Of a DNA stretch of 64,000 nt, positions 52,833-60,258 are shown in pieces. The stretch lies in NCBI RefSeq assembly GCF_000376805.1, contig NZ_AQXT01000002.1:2046001-2110000 (forward strand). Direction: 5' to 3'. This stretch comes from Henriciella marina DSM 19595 (GTDB lineage Bacteria; Pseudomonadota; Alphaproteobacteria; Caulobacterales; Hyphomonadaceae). A model generated the notes under the pieces. That model did not search any database, was not told the origin of the DNA, and was given only the letters and a program-made list of their open reading frames with translations. A program made the translations under genes and the position numbers. How positions within the stretch are numbered: position 1 is the stretch's first letter; every line of letters begins with the position of its first letter.

Positions 52833-53122
52833 CAAAGGGGCTGCGCAACGCCCCTTTCGGTCATGGGGTCTAGGGGAGCTCGAAGGCTCTCTTAGTCGAT
52901 GGGATTTCACAAGGGAGCTGCGAAACGCTCCCTTTGATCTTTCTGAAAGAAGCGATGGGTTTGCAAAGGGAGAGCGAAGTCTCCCTTGCGAGTGATTGAC
53001 CGACGATACGGTCTTTGGTGCAGAATATGGCTCTGACATCTGGCCTCTTGCCAGATCCTCAGGATGCCTACTTTCCGCGCCAACTGCGAGAGGGATGCAA
53101 CGGGAGAGCGCCTAGCGTCTCC
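52833..53122. repeat. Array of related hairpins (AAGGGAGC-type)
   Basis: Hairpin 1 is AAAGGGGC-tgcgcaac-GCCCCTTT (52833-52856). Hairpin 2 is AAGGGAGC-tgcgaaac-GCTCCCTT (52911-52934). Hairpin 3 is AAGGGAGA-gcgaag-TCTCCCTT (52966-52987). Hairpin 4 is weaker, GGAGA-gcgcctagcg-TCTCC (53103-53122). A degenerate member lies at 52873-52893. Stems share a purine-rich AAGGGAG arm and loops share the word GCGMAA(C). Spacing is irregular. Confidence 0.75.
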
Positions 53123-53360
53123 TTTGCCAAGGTCGGCTTTGTAATACAAAGCACACCTTGCGTTCTCTCTTTTGATAAGACTGTAGGACGAAATTTCCTT
53201 TGTAGGACAAGGCCCGCCTCATGCCTGCCAAACAGGTACGTCGGCAATCCGTGCCTTCACTGTTCTCCGAGTTCGCAGGCTGAACCATACAGGCACTGTG
53301 ATGAAGACAGCGCGAAAACCAACCCCCGGAGTAAGGTTGAGCGTACTTGGTTCGTGCAGA

Positions 53361-53386
53361 AGATGGCGCTCAAAGGAGCGCCATCT
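53361..53386. repeat. Perfect 11-bp hairpin AGATGGCGCTC/GAGCGCCATCT
   Basis: Stem 53361-53371 with 53376-53386, loop AAAG. It belongs to the same gene-free stretch and again uses GGAGCGC-type words, but in opposite order. It could serve as a terminator or a replication/transfer structure. Confidence 0.7.
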
Positions 53387-53516
53387 GTGCGTTCGTAGGA
53401 TCGGGGATTTGATAGACTTCCCGCGCCATTCTCACTGTCGATGGGCCTTGCCACATAGGCTTGCTTGTCACGTGATTATGGATTTCGCGGCTCGCCCAAA
53501 TCTTGAGGCCAGAGCC

Positions 53517-53711
53517 TTAAAAGGTAATGCTGAGCTCTCCTGGCCCGCAAGTGCCACCAAAGATGCCGAGTGCCTCATGCAGAGCAGCTTCCAAGGCTTT
53601 CTCGGTCATGCCCTCAGCAATCTCATCAGCGTAGCGTCTGGCAAAGCCTAATGTTGCTCGCTTGAACGCATGATCGCGCTCTTGCGGACTCAGCGGTGTG
53701 GAGCCGCTCAT
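53517..53711 (-). CDS. Small protein of the element, unknown function (64 residues)
   Basis: A 64-residue, mostly helical protein (ERDHAFKRATLGFARRYADE, TEKALEAALHEALGI). Its start overlaps the stop of the 73-residue gene by four bases (ATGA), which supports a real gene. No known domain recognised. Confidence 0.55.
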   Translation of the reverse strand: MSGSTPLSPQERDHAFKRATLGFARRYADEIAEGMTEKALEAALHEALGIFGGTCGPGELSITF

Positions 53712-53929
53712 CGAGCGTCTCCAGCTTGCGCATCTTTGATCGGGAAAAGGTAAAACCCGTTCTCGATGACTTGTTTGCCTGTCAGGCGAACGTAGAGGCC
53801 TTTGCCATCTTGGCGGTCATAGGCAACTCCAAGCCTGATGAAGCGGGCATTCTCACCCCACCCCAGTCTGGTTTTGACCACGTGGCTCGGACGGTTGGTG
53901 GATTGTGTAGTTTCGTTTGTGTTGGACAT
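53708..53929 (-). CDS. Small protein of the element, unknown function (73 residues)
   Basis: A 73-residue protein with strand-rich text (FIRLGVAYDRQDGKGLYVRL, FYLFPIKDAQAG). A very good ribosome site AGGAGACGACAC precedes ATG 53929, and it overlaps the next gene by four bases. No domain recognised. It probably heads a two-gene operon controlled from the palindromes at 54020-54046. Confidence 0.6.
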   Translation of the reverse strand: MSNTNETTQSTNRPSHVVKTRLGWGENARFIRLGVAYDRQDGKGLYVRLTGKQVIENGFYLFPIKDAQAGDAR

Positions 53930-54019
53930 GTGTCGTCTCCTTCAGTTTCGTTTTGTCGGGCCGGACCTTCCAGCCGATGAGAAGTCGACGAGCCTGTGGC
54001 CGCGTCTGATTTGCCAACA

Positions 54020-54046
54020 GGTCACACGGTGACCGCGTATGCGGTC
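54020..54046. promoter_or_regulatory. Overlapping palindromes GGTCAC-GTGACC and GACCGC-GCGGTC
   Basis: GGTCAC (54020-54025), acg, GTGACC (54029-54034), sharing GACC with the next palindrome GACCGC (54031-54036), gtat, GCGGTC (54041-54046). They lie about 90-115 bases upstream of the 73-residue gene start, a good place for a repressor pair. Confidence 0.5.
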
Positions 54047-54182
54047 AGTGGTGCGGGCAGCCTGTTGCAAACCGAAAAGGGAATCGACGCGTCCTCAGCT
54101 AGAGACCTGGAAGCGAATGGCGGAAGTGACGGACGGACAGGAAAGCGGATAGGATTGGAGGAATGGCTGTCCTCAAACAGAA

Positions 54183-54209
54183 CGGCCCCACCACTGAGTG
54201 GCGGGGCCG
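54183..54209 (-). terminator. Hairpin after the 112-residue gene
   Basis: CGGCCCCACCAC with GTGGCGGGGCCG, one A/C mismatch, 20 bases past the stop of the 112-residue gene on the minus strand. It is followed by TTCTGTTTG on that strand, weak as a U-tract. Confidence 0.6.
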
Positions 54210-54228
54210 AAGGCTGGATGGGTTTGAA

Positions 54229-54567
54229 CTAGTGTCGCGTGATCATTGGCCCAGATGCGGGTCCGCTTAGCTGTGCATAGGCATCCAGGATGGCGACACG
54301 TTCATCATCGGTGCGACGTCCATCAAAGAAGTGATAGAGGTTTCTGACCGATAGCTGATCGACATAAATGCCCGCCTCGCCAGTCTCTTTCCAAATGCGC
54401 TTGCGGTTCGCATGGACAAGCCTTGTAACGTAAGAGTGAAAGCGGGGCATTCCGATATCGAGCTCGATACGGCGCTCGGACAGAATATCTCTCAAACGGG
54501 CGCGTTCGGCGGGTGTGTACATGGCACGGACGACAATCGGGCTCGGTTCGTGGCTAGGCGTGGTCAT
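54229..54567 (-). CDS. Element protein of unknown function (112 residues)
   Basis: A 112-residue basic protein (AERARLRDILSERRIELDIG, RFHSYVTRLVHANRKRIWKE, RNLYHFFDGRRTDDERVAI). AGGAGAGATAG precedes the ATG. The mix of short helices with Arg/Lys suggests DNA or protein binding. I do not recognise a family. It follows the 47-residue gene on the same strand by 17 bases. Confidence 0.6.
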   Translation of the reverse strand: MTTPSHEPSPIVVRAMYTPAERARLRDILSERRIELDIGMPRFHSYVTRLVHANRKRIWKETGEAGIYVDQLSVRNLYHFFDGRRTDDERVAILDAYAQLSGPASGPMITRH

Positions 54568-54584
54568 CTATCTCTCCTTTCTCG

Positions 54585-54728
54585 TCAGTGCTTTCGCTTG
54601 GTGCCGATTTTGAACAGCTCGCTGTTCCAGTAATCGAACATTTTCTGCTCACGAGCGCGCGCTTCTGCGCCTTGATCGTAGTAGCCTTGGTACTTCTTCT
54701 CCTGATTGGATTTGTCGTAATAGGACAT
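54585..54728 (-). CDS. Small element protein (47 residues)
   Basis: A 47-residue, Tyr/Lys/Glu-rich peptide (MSYYDKSNQEKKYQGYYDQG...). The longer frame to 54848 is not used because a strong purine-rich ribosome site (GGAAGAGAAG) stands directly before ATG 54728. No domain. Probably co-transcribed with the 112-residue gene. Confidence 0.55.
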   Translation of the reverse strand: MSYYDKSNQEKKYQGYYDQGAEARAREQKMFDYWNSELFKIGTKRKH

Positions 54729-54840
54729 CTTCTCTTCCTTCAGATCGCAAAGGCCGCCTTTGCTGCGAACTTGCGTTTTGCAAGATGTAGAAGTTATCCC
54801 ACAGACAATGCCCGCCCTGATGGGCAAATTTGGGGGAATT

Positions 54841-55731
54841 ATGCCCATTTCTGATTTTGATAGTGAAGATTTGCGAAGGGACCTTCTGACCCGTTTGCAG
54901 GAGCTCGCGGATAAACCTGGTTCAGAAATGAAGTTTCCAGAACTCGCAGCTGAGATAGAAGATTTCTTCGAGACCTATTATCGGCCTCCAGATGAGAAGT
55001 CGAAGGCACCGCCACCCGGCACGGTCCAGAACTGGCTTGATGGCACGACCAAAGCGATAAATCGTCGCAATGCTCATCTAATTGATGCCTTCTTACGACA
55101 CGCTGACGCCGACTTCACGAAGATACCAATCACAGAGTTTCAGCGGATTTCCGACTTGCTGAAATTTTTTGGCGGGCAACCAAAGCGCATCGCTCAAATT
55201 GGTCCCGCCTTGGCTGGAACATGGATGATGTATCGGCGCTGGGGTGAGCCTCGGACGGACTATATCGTATCGCCAGTTAGCTTTTTCTTCGACGCAAACC
55301 ATCACGTGATTACCACAACTGACACAGTGAAGATGCGCCTGAAGGGTGCAGAATTCGACGGAGCCGAAGAAAGGTGGGATGGAGTAGCGCTGCCTCAAGG
55401 TAGCTACGTTTACACAATCTATCGAACTCCCGACACGGACGCTGAACGTGTGAATAATCTAAAATTCGCGGTTTTCGATGACCTGTCTTTTTCGGATGAA
55501 AAGAGCAGCAATGGCTTACGGAAGCTCTACATAATGTCGGGCTTCTCGATGATTGGAATGAACCATCATACGTCTGGCAATGCGTTTGTCTGCGTCCTTG
55601 AGCGGGTCAAGAAGGAGCGAACCTTTCCAACCAACCCCGTTCCATTCGAAATGCTGCCAGAGCATGTCAAAGACAGATTGGACAAGAAAGAAGGCAAATT
55701 CATTCGCGAGAACCACTTCAAAATTCAGTAG
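54841..55731 (+). CDS. Element protein of unknown function (296 residues)
   Basis: A 296-residue soluble protein. The first about 110 residues are helical (DLRRDLLTRLQELADKPG, AHLIDAFLRHADADF). The rest is strand-rich with several aromatic residues (TWMMYRRWGEP, YTIYRTPDTDAERV). ATG 54841 follows GGGGGAATT. It is divergent from the 47-residue gene. The shape, a helical head with a beta-rich C-terminus, recalls a DNA-binding domain with a sensor, but no motif confirms it. Confidence 0.6.
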   Translation: MPISDFDSEDLRRDLLTRLQELADKPGSEMKFPELAAEIEDFFETYYRPPDEKSKAPPPGTVQNWLDGTTKAINRRNAHLIDAFLRHADADFTKIPITEFQRISDLLKFFGGQPKRIAQIGPALAGTWMMYRRWGEPRTDYIVSPVSFFFDANHHVITTTDTVKMRLKGAEFDGAEERWDGVALPQGSYVYTIYRTPDTDAERVNNLKFAVFDDLSFSDEKSSNGLRKLYIMSGFSMIGMNHHTSGNAFVCVLERVKKERTFPTNPVPFEMLPEHVKDRLDKKEGKFIRENHFKIQ

Positions 55732-55810
55732 GGCCGCTCGAAAATGTATCTGTTTCATACCTGCGGGCTGGCTAACGACAAGACGATTCACGAACATACC
55801 TGAGATCAGC

Positions 55811-55893
55811 CTCCTTGGATAAGGAGACTGAAAATGACAGCAAACGACACGAAGGAGCGCAGAACGCGCTCCTTTCCGGCAGGGCGACCTGCC
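55811..55893. repeat. Hairpins of the same GGAGCG/CGCTCC type at the start of the next gene
   Basis: CTCCTT-ggat-AAGGAG (55811-55826), then AAGGAGCGC-agaac-GCGCTCCTT (55852-55874), then GGCAGG-gcga-CCTGCC (55878-55893). The first covers the ribosome-binding AAGGAG of the 255-residue gene; the next two lie in its first codons. They could control translation. Confidence 0.65.
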
Positions 55894-56601
55894 GACACGG
55901 GCGGCGTAAAGCCCACCTCAAAATCGCAACCGCTCCCAAAGACAAGCATGCCGCGAGGTCTGCTCAGGACGCTTCTGTCACTGACCGCACCAGGGTTCGT
56001 GATTGTGGCCTGCATAGGCGTTGCGGAACTTACTGCGCCTCACGAATGGAAGCCTAGCGTTCTCATTGCCAATGCAATGTCAGACTACGAGAACGAGCTG
56101 ACCGAGCAAACGCTCGCCATTCGTGAAGAGGCAGAGCAGCGGATCGCGCAAGCAAGAGCGGAAGGCGAACGGGCTGCTGAAATCAGGTTTCAGGAAGACC
56201 TGAAAGAGATCGAGCTCGCCTACAATGCAGAACTTCAAACGATCCAGGCCAACCTTCAGAGCGGGATGGATGCCTACAAGTCGCTCTATGATCGGGCCAA
56301 CATGATCCAGCAAGCAGTCTACCAGATGGAAGGCGTCATGCTGAACTATCGTCAGCAAGCCATTCGCGACACTCAAGGCGCAAATAGCTTCCTTGCCAAC
56401 GCAGCCGATATCGGTTGCGTGTTCATGCCTGAATTCTGCGGGGTCAGTGACAACATTCGCACTGATATGGCCGATCAACTCAACGATGCAGGTCGTCGTG
56501 GCGCAGGAAGTCTTAGCCAAGATTACCTTCGAGGCCTGCCTGATCCTGCTCAATTGCAGGGGCAATTGATGCTTCCCCCGCCAGCGCCGCAAGAGCGCTA
56601 G
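55834..56601 (+). CDS. Membrane-anchored coiled-coil protein (255 residues)
   Basis: A 255-residue protein with one transmembrane helix near residues 45-65 (LLSLTAPGFVIVACIGVAEL). A long helical, probably coiled-coil segment follows (about residues 85-165: LAIREEAEQRIAQARAEGERAAEIRF). Two cysteines (IGCVFMPEFCG) and a Pro-rich tail end it. A cytoplasmic N-terminus and large periplasmic or cytoplasmic coil are possible. Neighbour to the coupling protein gene cluster. It may supply the membrane anchor the coupling protein lacks (inference). Confidence 0.6.
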   Translation: MTANDTKERRTRSFPAGRPADTGGVKPTSKSQPLPKTSMPRGLLRTLLSLTAPGFVIVACIGVAELTAPHEWKPSVLIANAMSDYENELTEQTLAIREEAEQRIAQARAEGERAAEIRFQEDLKEIELAYNAELQTIQANLQSGMDAYKSLYDRANMIQQAVYQMEGVMLNYRQQAIRDTQGANSFLANAADIGCVFMPEFCGVSDNIRTDMADQLNDAGRRGAGSLSQDYLRGLPDPAQLQGQLMLPPPAPQER

Positions 56602-56666
56602 GCGTAATCTCATACTCAGCCGCTTTGCGCTCCAGCGCAGAGCGGCTTTTCTTTGGGTGATCCGAT

Positions 56667-57077
56667 ATGTCCAGTCGAAACACGTCTTACGCGCATCAGC
56701 TCGACCGCACTGCCTCAAAACAGGCGGAACGTCAGCGACCTGCCAATTCCAACCAAGCTCCGTCACCAACCTCGTCGAAATCCGCGTTTGATTACAGCAA
56801 GTCGCAACAGCTTCAGGCTAAGGCGCAAAAAGTCTCTAAGCGAGCCAGTCAGAGCTTTGGTCCGTCACCAGATCGCGCGCCACAGCCGCGCGGCATGGGA
56901 GAGCTAGGAGTCAATTGGCAAGCGCATATCAAGCGAGCCGAATCCCTTCGCGAGCAAGAGAACGGAATGAAGCGTGGTGCGAAGAAGCCGCCAGCGCAAC
57001 TGCTCGACAAAGCCAAAAGAGCGACGCGCGAAACCCGCGCCGCCTCGCCTTCCTTCGACAAGTCAGCTTCGCGCTAG
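56667..57077 (+). CDS. Basic, low-complexity element protein (136 residues)
   Basis: A 136-residue protein rich in Ser, Gln, Lys and Arg with many polar runs, largely disordered (SKQAERQRPANSNQ...). No hydrophobic core and no motif. It lies between the coiled-coil gene and the methylase gene on the same strand. It is probably expressed because the frame is long for such polar sequence, but the composition makes this moderate. Confidence 0.5.
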   Translation: MSSRNTSYAHQLDRTASKQAERQRPANSNQAPSPTSSKSAFDYSKSQQLQAKAQKVSKRASQSFGPSPDRAPQPRGMGELGVNWQAHIKRAESLREQENGMKRGAKKPPAQLLDKAKRATRETRAASPSFDKSASR

Positions 57078-57101
57078 CGGCCTTCTAGGGAATTTTCAGA
57101 A

Positions 57102-57605
57102 ATGGCTTCAAAAGAATCTAAGCGCGTAAGTTTCATCACACGGACCGAAGCCACTCGTGATGATTGGCAAACGCCCTTGCCATTGGTGCAAGCACTAGGC
57201 GCATTCGACCTAGACCCTAGCGCAAATTGCCAGTCGCCCACACGGCTCGCAGCTCGCGGCTTCACATTGGCTGATGATGGCCTTCAGCAACCGTGGAAAG
57301 GCCGTGTATGGCTCAATCCGCCCTACGGTGCAGAAGCTCGACACTGGATTTCTCGTCTGGCCGCACACGGCAACGGGATCGCTCTAATTCCGCCGCGTGT
57401 CGGCGCAAAATGGTTTCACGAACAGGTTCTCGACACGTTCGATAGCATCCTGTTCCACAAGGGCAGGATTGCCTTTCTCGATCCCGTGACTGGGAGGCCA
57501 GTCAAAGGCAATAACGCTGACAGCATTTTCGTAGCCTATGGTGACTTCAACACTGAAGCGCTGGCTTCTTCGGGCCTCCCAGGCAAACTATGGAGAGCAC
57601 GGTAA
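57102..57605 (+). CDS. Phage-type DNA N6-adenine methyltransferase
   Basis: A 167-residue Dam-like protein of the phage family PF05869. It starts with the RTEATRDDWQTPLPLVQALG motif typical of these proteins, has FDLDPSAN (SAM-binding acidic site) and the catalytic NPPYG near residue 72, followed by IALIPPRVGAKWF and FHKGRIAFL. It methylates adenine in a short target. No cognate restriction enzyme adjoins it. In the element it could protect transferred DNA from restriction. ATG 57102 follows GGGAATTTTCAGAA. Confidence 0.88.
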   Translation: MASKESKRVSFITRTEATRDDWQTPLPLVQALGAFDLDPSANCQSPTRLAARGFTLADDGLQQPWKGRVWLNPPYGAEARHWISRLAAHGNGIALIPPRVGAKWFHEQVLDTFDSILFHKGRIAFLDPVTGRPVKGNNADSIFVAYGDFNTEALASSGLPGKLWRAR

Positions 57606-57623
57606 TGCTAGGGCCGCATGGAT

Positions 57624-59375
57624 TTACTCTCCCCTTTTTTCCAAGGCTCTAAACGCCTTGTCGGCAAAGTATGGTGTGCGATTGACCGCGTATGGGCCTT
57701 TGCCACTGACGAAGGCCACCATACGTCCCGTCTCACGCGCAAAATGCGCAGCGATCTCATCAACGGTCATCAAGCTCGTCTTGATGATCTGCTCTGAGCG
57801 TGATCGGCCGTTCGTCGTAGAGGCACTTTCAGCAAACGAATGAGATTCAGATTTCTGGCTTGATGCGCCTTCACTTCGACCAGTCTGGTGGCTCTCGGCA
57901 GTCGATTTCTCGAAGCGCCGTGTGAAGACATCGAAGATCGATTGCCCGCCCTGGACGGTCGCCAGTTGACTGAGCGGAGCCATATCAGACTCGGTCTGAG
58001 ATTGGCTATCGGTCCAGCTCTCACCTTCCTGTTGACTTGTACCGTTCGTCTCGCTCGTACCTTTGGTATCCGATGTCGAACTACCTTTGTTTTCACGGAT
58101 GACCTCGGTTTCGCCCATACGTTTTGAGAGCCATTCGAGCGTGCTGAGATCGCTGTTGGCGAAGAACGTTACTGCGCCTGCGTTCGCCAAGAACGTCTCC
58201 CAGCTCTCCCGATAGTGCTTTTTGATCTGTGTGAGGTCTTGGACAATCGGCCAGAGCTTCACGCCATAGCCTGCCATAAGGCCAGCCGCCTTTTCGAGCA
58301 TCTCCATGTGACCGAGTGATGCGAACTCATCGAGGATGAAAAGCACAGGATGGCCACTGGCAGGCTTCTCTAGGCCGATAGCCTCCATACGATAGAGCAG
58401 AATTGAGATGATTAGCCTCAAGTAGCGCGCATGGGTTGGAAACATACGCGCAGGCAAACAGAGATAGATTGTCTGCCCGCCCTTGGACGTCTTGAGGCGG
58501 TCGATGTCGAAGCTTGTTTTCGAGAGATTATGAGCGATTTTTGGTGTCGCCAGAAATCGCATGTTGCGGCGTGCGGTGCTGAGCACACTGCCGCGCTCAT
58601 TCTGCCCCATTGCAGTGATGGTTTCTGCCGAACCGACTATCATGTCGCGCACAAATTCGTTTGTGGCCTCAGACGCCTTCATGTGCGCCCAAAGGCCATC
58701 GAAGCCATTCGTCGATCGTTGCGGTTCTTCCTCATCATCCGCCACGACATCGAGCGCGGCGGCAAAGTCACGATCACCTTTGATGAGAAGTTGCCGCACA
58801 CGGCCCAGGGTGCGGCTTTCGCCTTCCTCAGTGTCGCACACATGCAAAATGAGGCCCGTCAGATAATCGCGGCCTGACTCGTCCCAATGCATGTCCTTGG
58901 CGTTGGCTTTGACCATGATTGCATCGGCAATCAGGCCAGCGATATCGATGGCCTCGTCGCTTTCGATGTCGATCATGTCGAGGGGATTCAGTGTCCCGAA
59001 GAAGGTTGGGTCGAGACCGGATTCAGCAAAGGGATCAAGCGCGATGACCTCATGCCCTTCGATGGCATTGCGATGATGGGCGGTTATCGCGGCATTCTCA
59101 CCCTTTGGGTCAATCACCACTGTACTTCCCGACCAAAGAGCAAGGTTGGGAATGATAAGCCCTGTCCCTTTGCCACTGCGGTTAGCGGCAGTCGTAAATA
59201 GATGGCGGTCATCAGCAACTCCGACTGGCTCACCGCTCTCCCTCCGACCAAGCCAGATCATGCTTTGTTCGAAGCTTGGGAGGTCAAAATGCCAGCGAGC
59301 GGTAGCGAGCTTAGTGGATTTATCGTCAGAGGCTGTTCCCCTTGGGAATGGGCTCTGACCAAATTTCTGAGACAT
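57624..59375 (-). CDS. Type IV coupling protein (TraG/VirD4-like) lacking a membrane anchor
   Basis: A 583-residue coupling ATPase. Walker A is TTAANRSGKGTG near residue 63, followed by VVIDPKGEN, and Walker B is LFILDEFASLGHMEML near residue 345. The C-terminal 120 residues are extremely Ser/Thr/Gln/Glu-rich. The start ATG follows GGAAAGGAAAATTG. The first 60 residues contain no transmembrane helix, whereas VirD4 proteins usually have about two there. So it must be held at the membrane by another protein. It links a relaxosome to a secretion channel. Confidence 0.9.
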   Translation of the reverse strand: MSQKFGQSPFPRGTASDDKSTKLATARWHFDLPSFEQSMIWLGRRESGEPVGVADDRHLFTTAANRSGKGTGLIIPNLALWSGSTVVIDPKGENAAITAHHRNAIEGHEVIALDPFAESGLDPTFFGTLNPLDMIDIESDEAIDIAGLIADAIMVKANAKDMHWDESGRDYLTGLILHVCDTEEGESRTLGRVRQLLIKGDRDFAAALDVVADDEEEPQRSTNGFDGLWAHMKASEATNEFVRDMIVGSAETITAMGQNERGSVLSTARRNMRFLATPKIAHNLSKTSFDIDRLKTSKGGQTIYLCLPARMFPTHARYLRLIISILLYRMEAIGLEKPASGHPVLFILDEFASLGHMEMLEKAAGLMAGYGVKLWPIVQDLTQIKKHYRESWETFLANAGAVTFFANSDLSTLEWLSKRMGETEVIRENKGSSTSDTKGTSETNGTSQQEGESWTDSQSQTESDMAPLSQLATVQGGQSIFDVFTRRFEKSTAESHQTGRSEGASSQKSESHSFAESASTTNGRSRSEQIIKTSLMTVDEIAAHFARETGRMVAFVSGKGPYAVNRTPYFADKAFRALEKRGE

Positions 59376-59479
59376 CAATTTTCCTTTCCGATTGTGGGAA
59401 AGGAAAATTGGCCGAATTGCGTTTGCGCGAGCTATGACCAGCGCGCGCAAGAGCTATGCAACGCGCTAGCCACCAAGCC

Positions 59480-60007
59480 TTAGTGTTGCCAGAAAACGTG
59501 CACTGCATCGAATGAGGTTTGGATGGTGAAAACATCGCTGATTTCCATGTCACGCGCCATCGCCTGATAGTCGATATAGAAAGACAAGTTTTCGGGAATT
59601 GATACGCTTGTTTCCTCGGTGATGCTTCGCGCAAAATCGGCAAGGCTTTCATATGCCCCTGCATAACCTTCGGTCATTGCCTTCTCTGCGTCTTCCAAGC
59701 TGTCAAAGTGGGCAAGAAGCTGTCCACCAAGTGCGCCATGCTCTGCAATGAATGCGGCCATCTTTGAAACATCTTCGAAGCTTTCCCACTCTGAAAGTCG
59801 GACGCCTTCAAAGCCCTCATAATCATGGATAGCCCATTCCTCGGCCTCGGCAATTGGTGAGGCTTTGAGCATGTCCTGCACTTCGTCATAGATTGCCCAA
59901 GCATCCTGCTCGGCATCAATCCAGCGCCCATGTAAAACGCCGTTATTATATGCTGCCAGACAGGCAACATAGATTCTGATTTCTGCTGTGTTTTTGCTCC
60001 CTTCCAT
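59480..60007 (-). CDS. ardA: Antirestriction protein ArdA
   Basis: A 175-residue acidic DNA mimic. It begins IRIYVACLAAYNNGVLHGRWIDA, the conserved ArdA opening, and contains EWAIHDYEGF near residue 62, HGALGGQLLAHFDSLEDAEKAM and a tail FDAVHVFW. ArdA copies B-form DNA and blocks type I restriction enzymes. AGGAGGATTTAGAA precedes ATG 60007. It is the usual escort of mobile DNA. Here it lies beside a type I HsdR in the same element (see findings). Confidence 0.95.
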   Translation of the reverse strand: MEGSKNTAEIRIYVACLAAYNNGVLHGRWIDAEQDAWAIYDEVQDMLKASPIAEAEEWAIHDYEGFEGVRLSEWESFEDVSKMAAFIAEHGALGGQLLAHFDSLEDAEKAMTEGYAGAYESLADFARSITEETSVSIPENLSFYIDYQAMARDMEISDVFTIQTSFDAVHVFWQH

Positions 60008-60258
60008 TTCTAAATCCTCCTTTGGAAAACGGGTTCATCATGAACCTCTGCCTTCCGGCGAGGATGGGGGTAGCAAGGGCAAGGAGGCTCCGAACGAGGG
60101 TTCGATGCGTCAGCGTTGGATACGTTTGGATGCCTTGCCTGCGCGAGGGGCGATGTCCCTTAGGAAATCCCGTTAGCGATCGTCACCCGTGTGGGCCGAG
60201 ACTACAGACTCGGTGCGTGAAACACGCATAGAGCGCGGGCCGTCAGGCAACGGTGAAG
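60008..60258. other. Intergenic region between ardA and the nuclease gene
   Basis: It holds the ardA ribosome site and probably the ardA promoter. Two short hairpins, CCGAG/CTCGG (60196-60213) and GCGTG-aaa-CACGC (60215-60227), lie at the end of the upstream nuclease gene and may terminate it. No gene seen. Confidence 0.5.

Larger units (their letters stand above)
52803..53516. other. 0.7 kb gene-free stretch with hairpin array
   Basis: No convincing gene lies between the RHH gene and the 64-residue gene. Instead there are at least five hairpins of related design (see the repeat entries), a direct repeat TGTAGGAC (53182, 53201), and short open frames that only follow the hairpins. It looks like a regulatory, replication or transfer region. 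Confidence 0.65.
53930..54228. other. Intergenic region with paired palindromes and a terminator
   Basis: No gene seen. It holds the promoter side of the 73/64-residue operon, two overlapping palindromes and the hairpin that ends the 112-residue gene (both listed). A plus-strand frame here has no ribosome site or domain. Confidence 0.6.

Noticed and set aside
52833-53386. Hairpin array as a CRISPR
   Set aside because: Repeat units differ in sequence and length, spacing is irregular and no cas gene is present.
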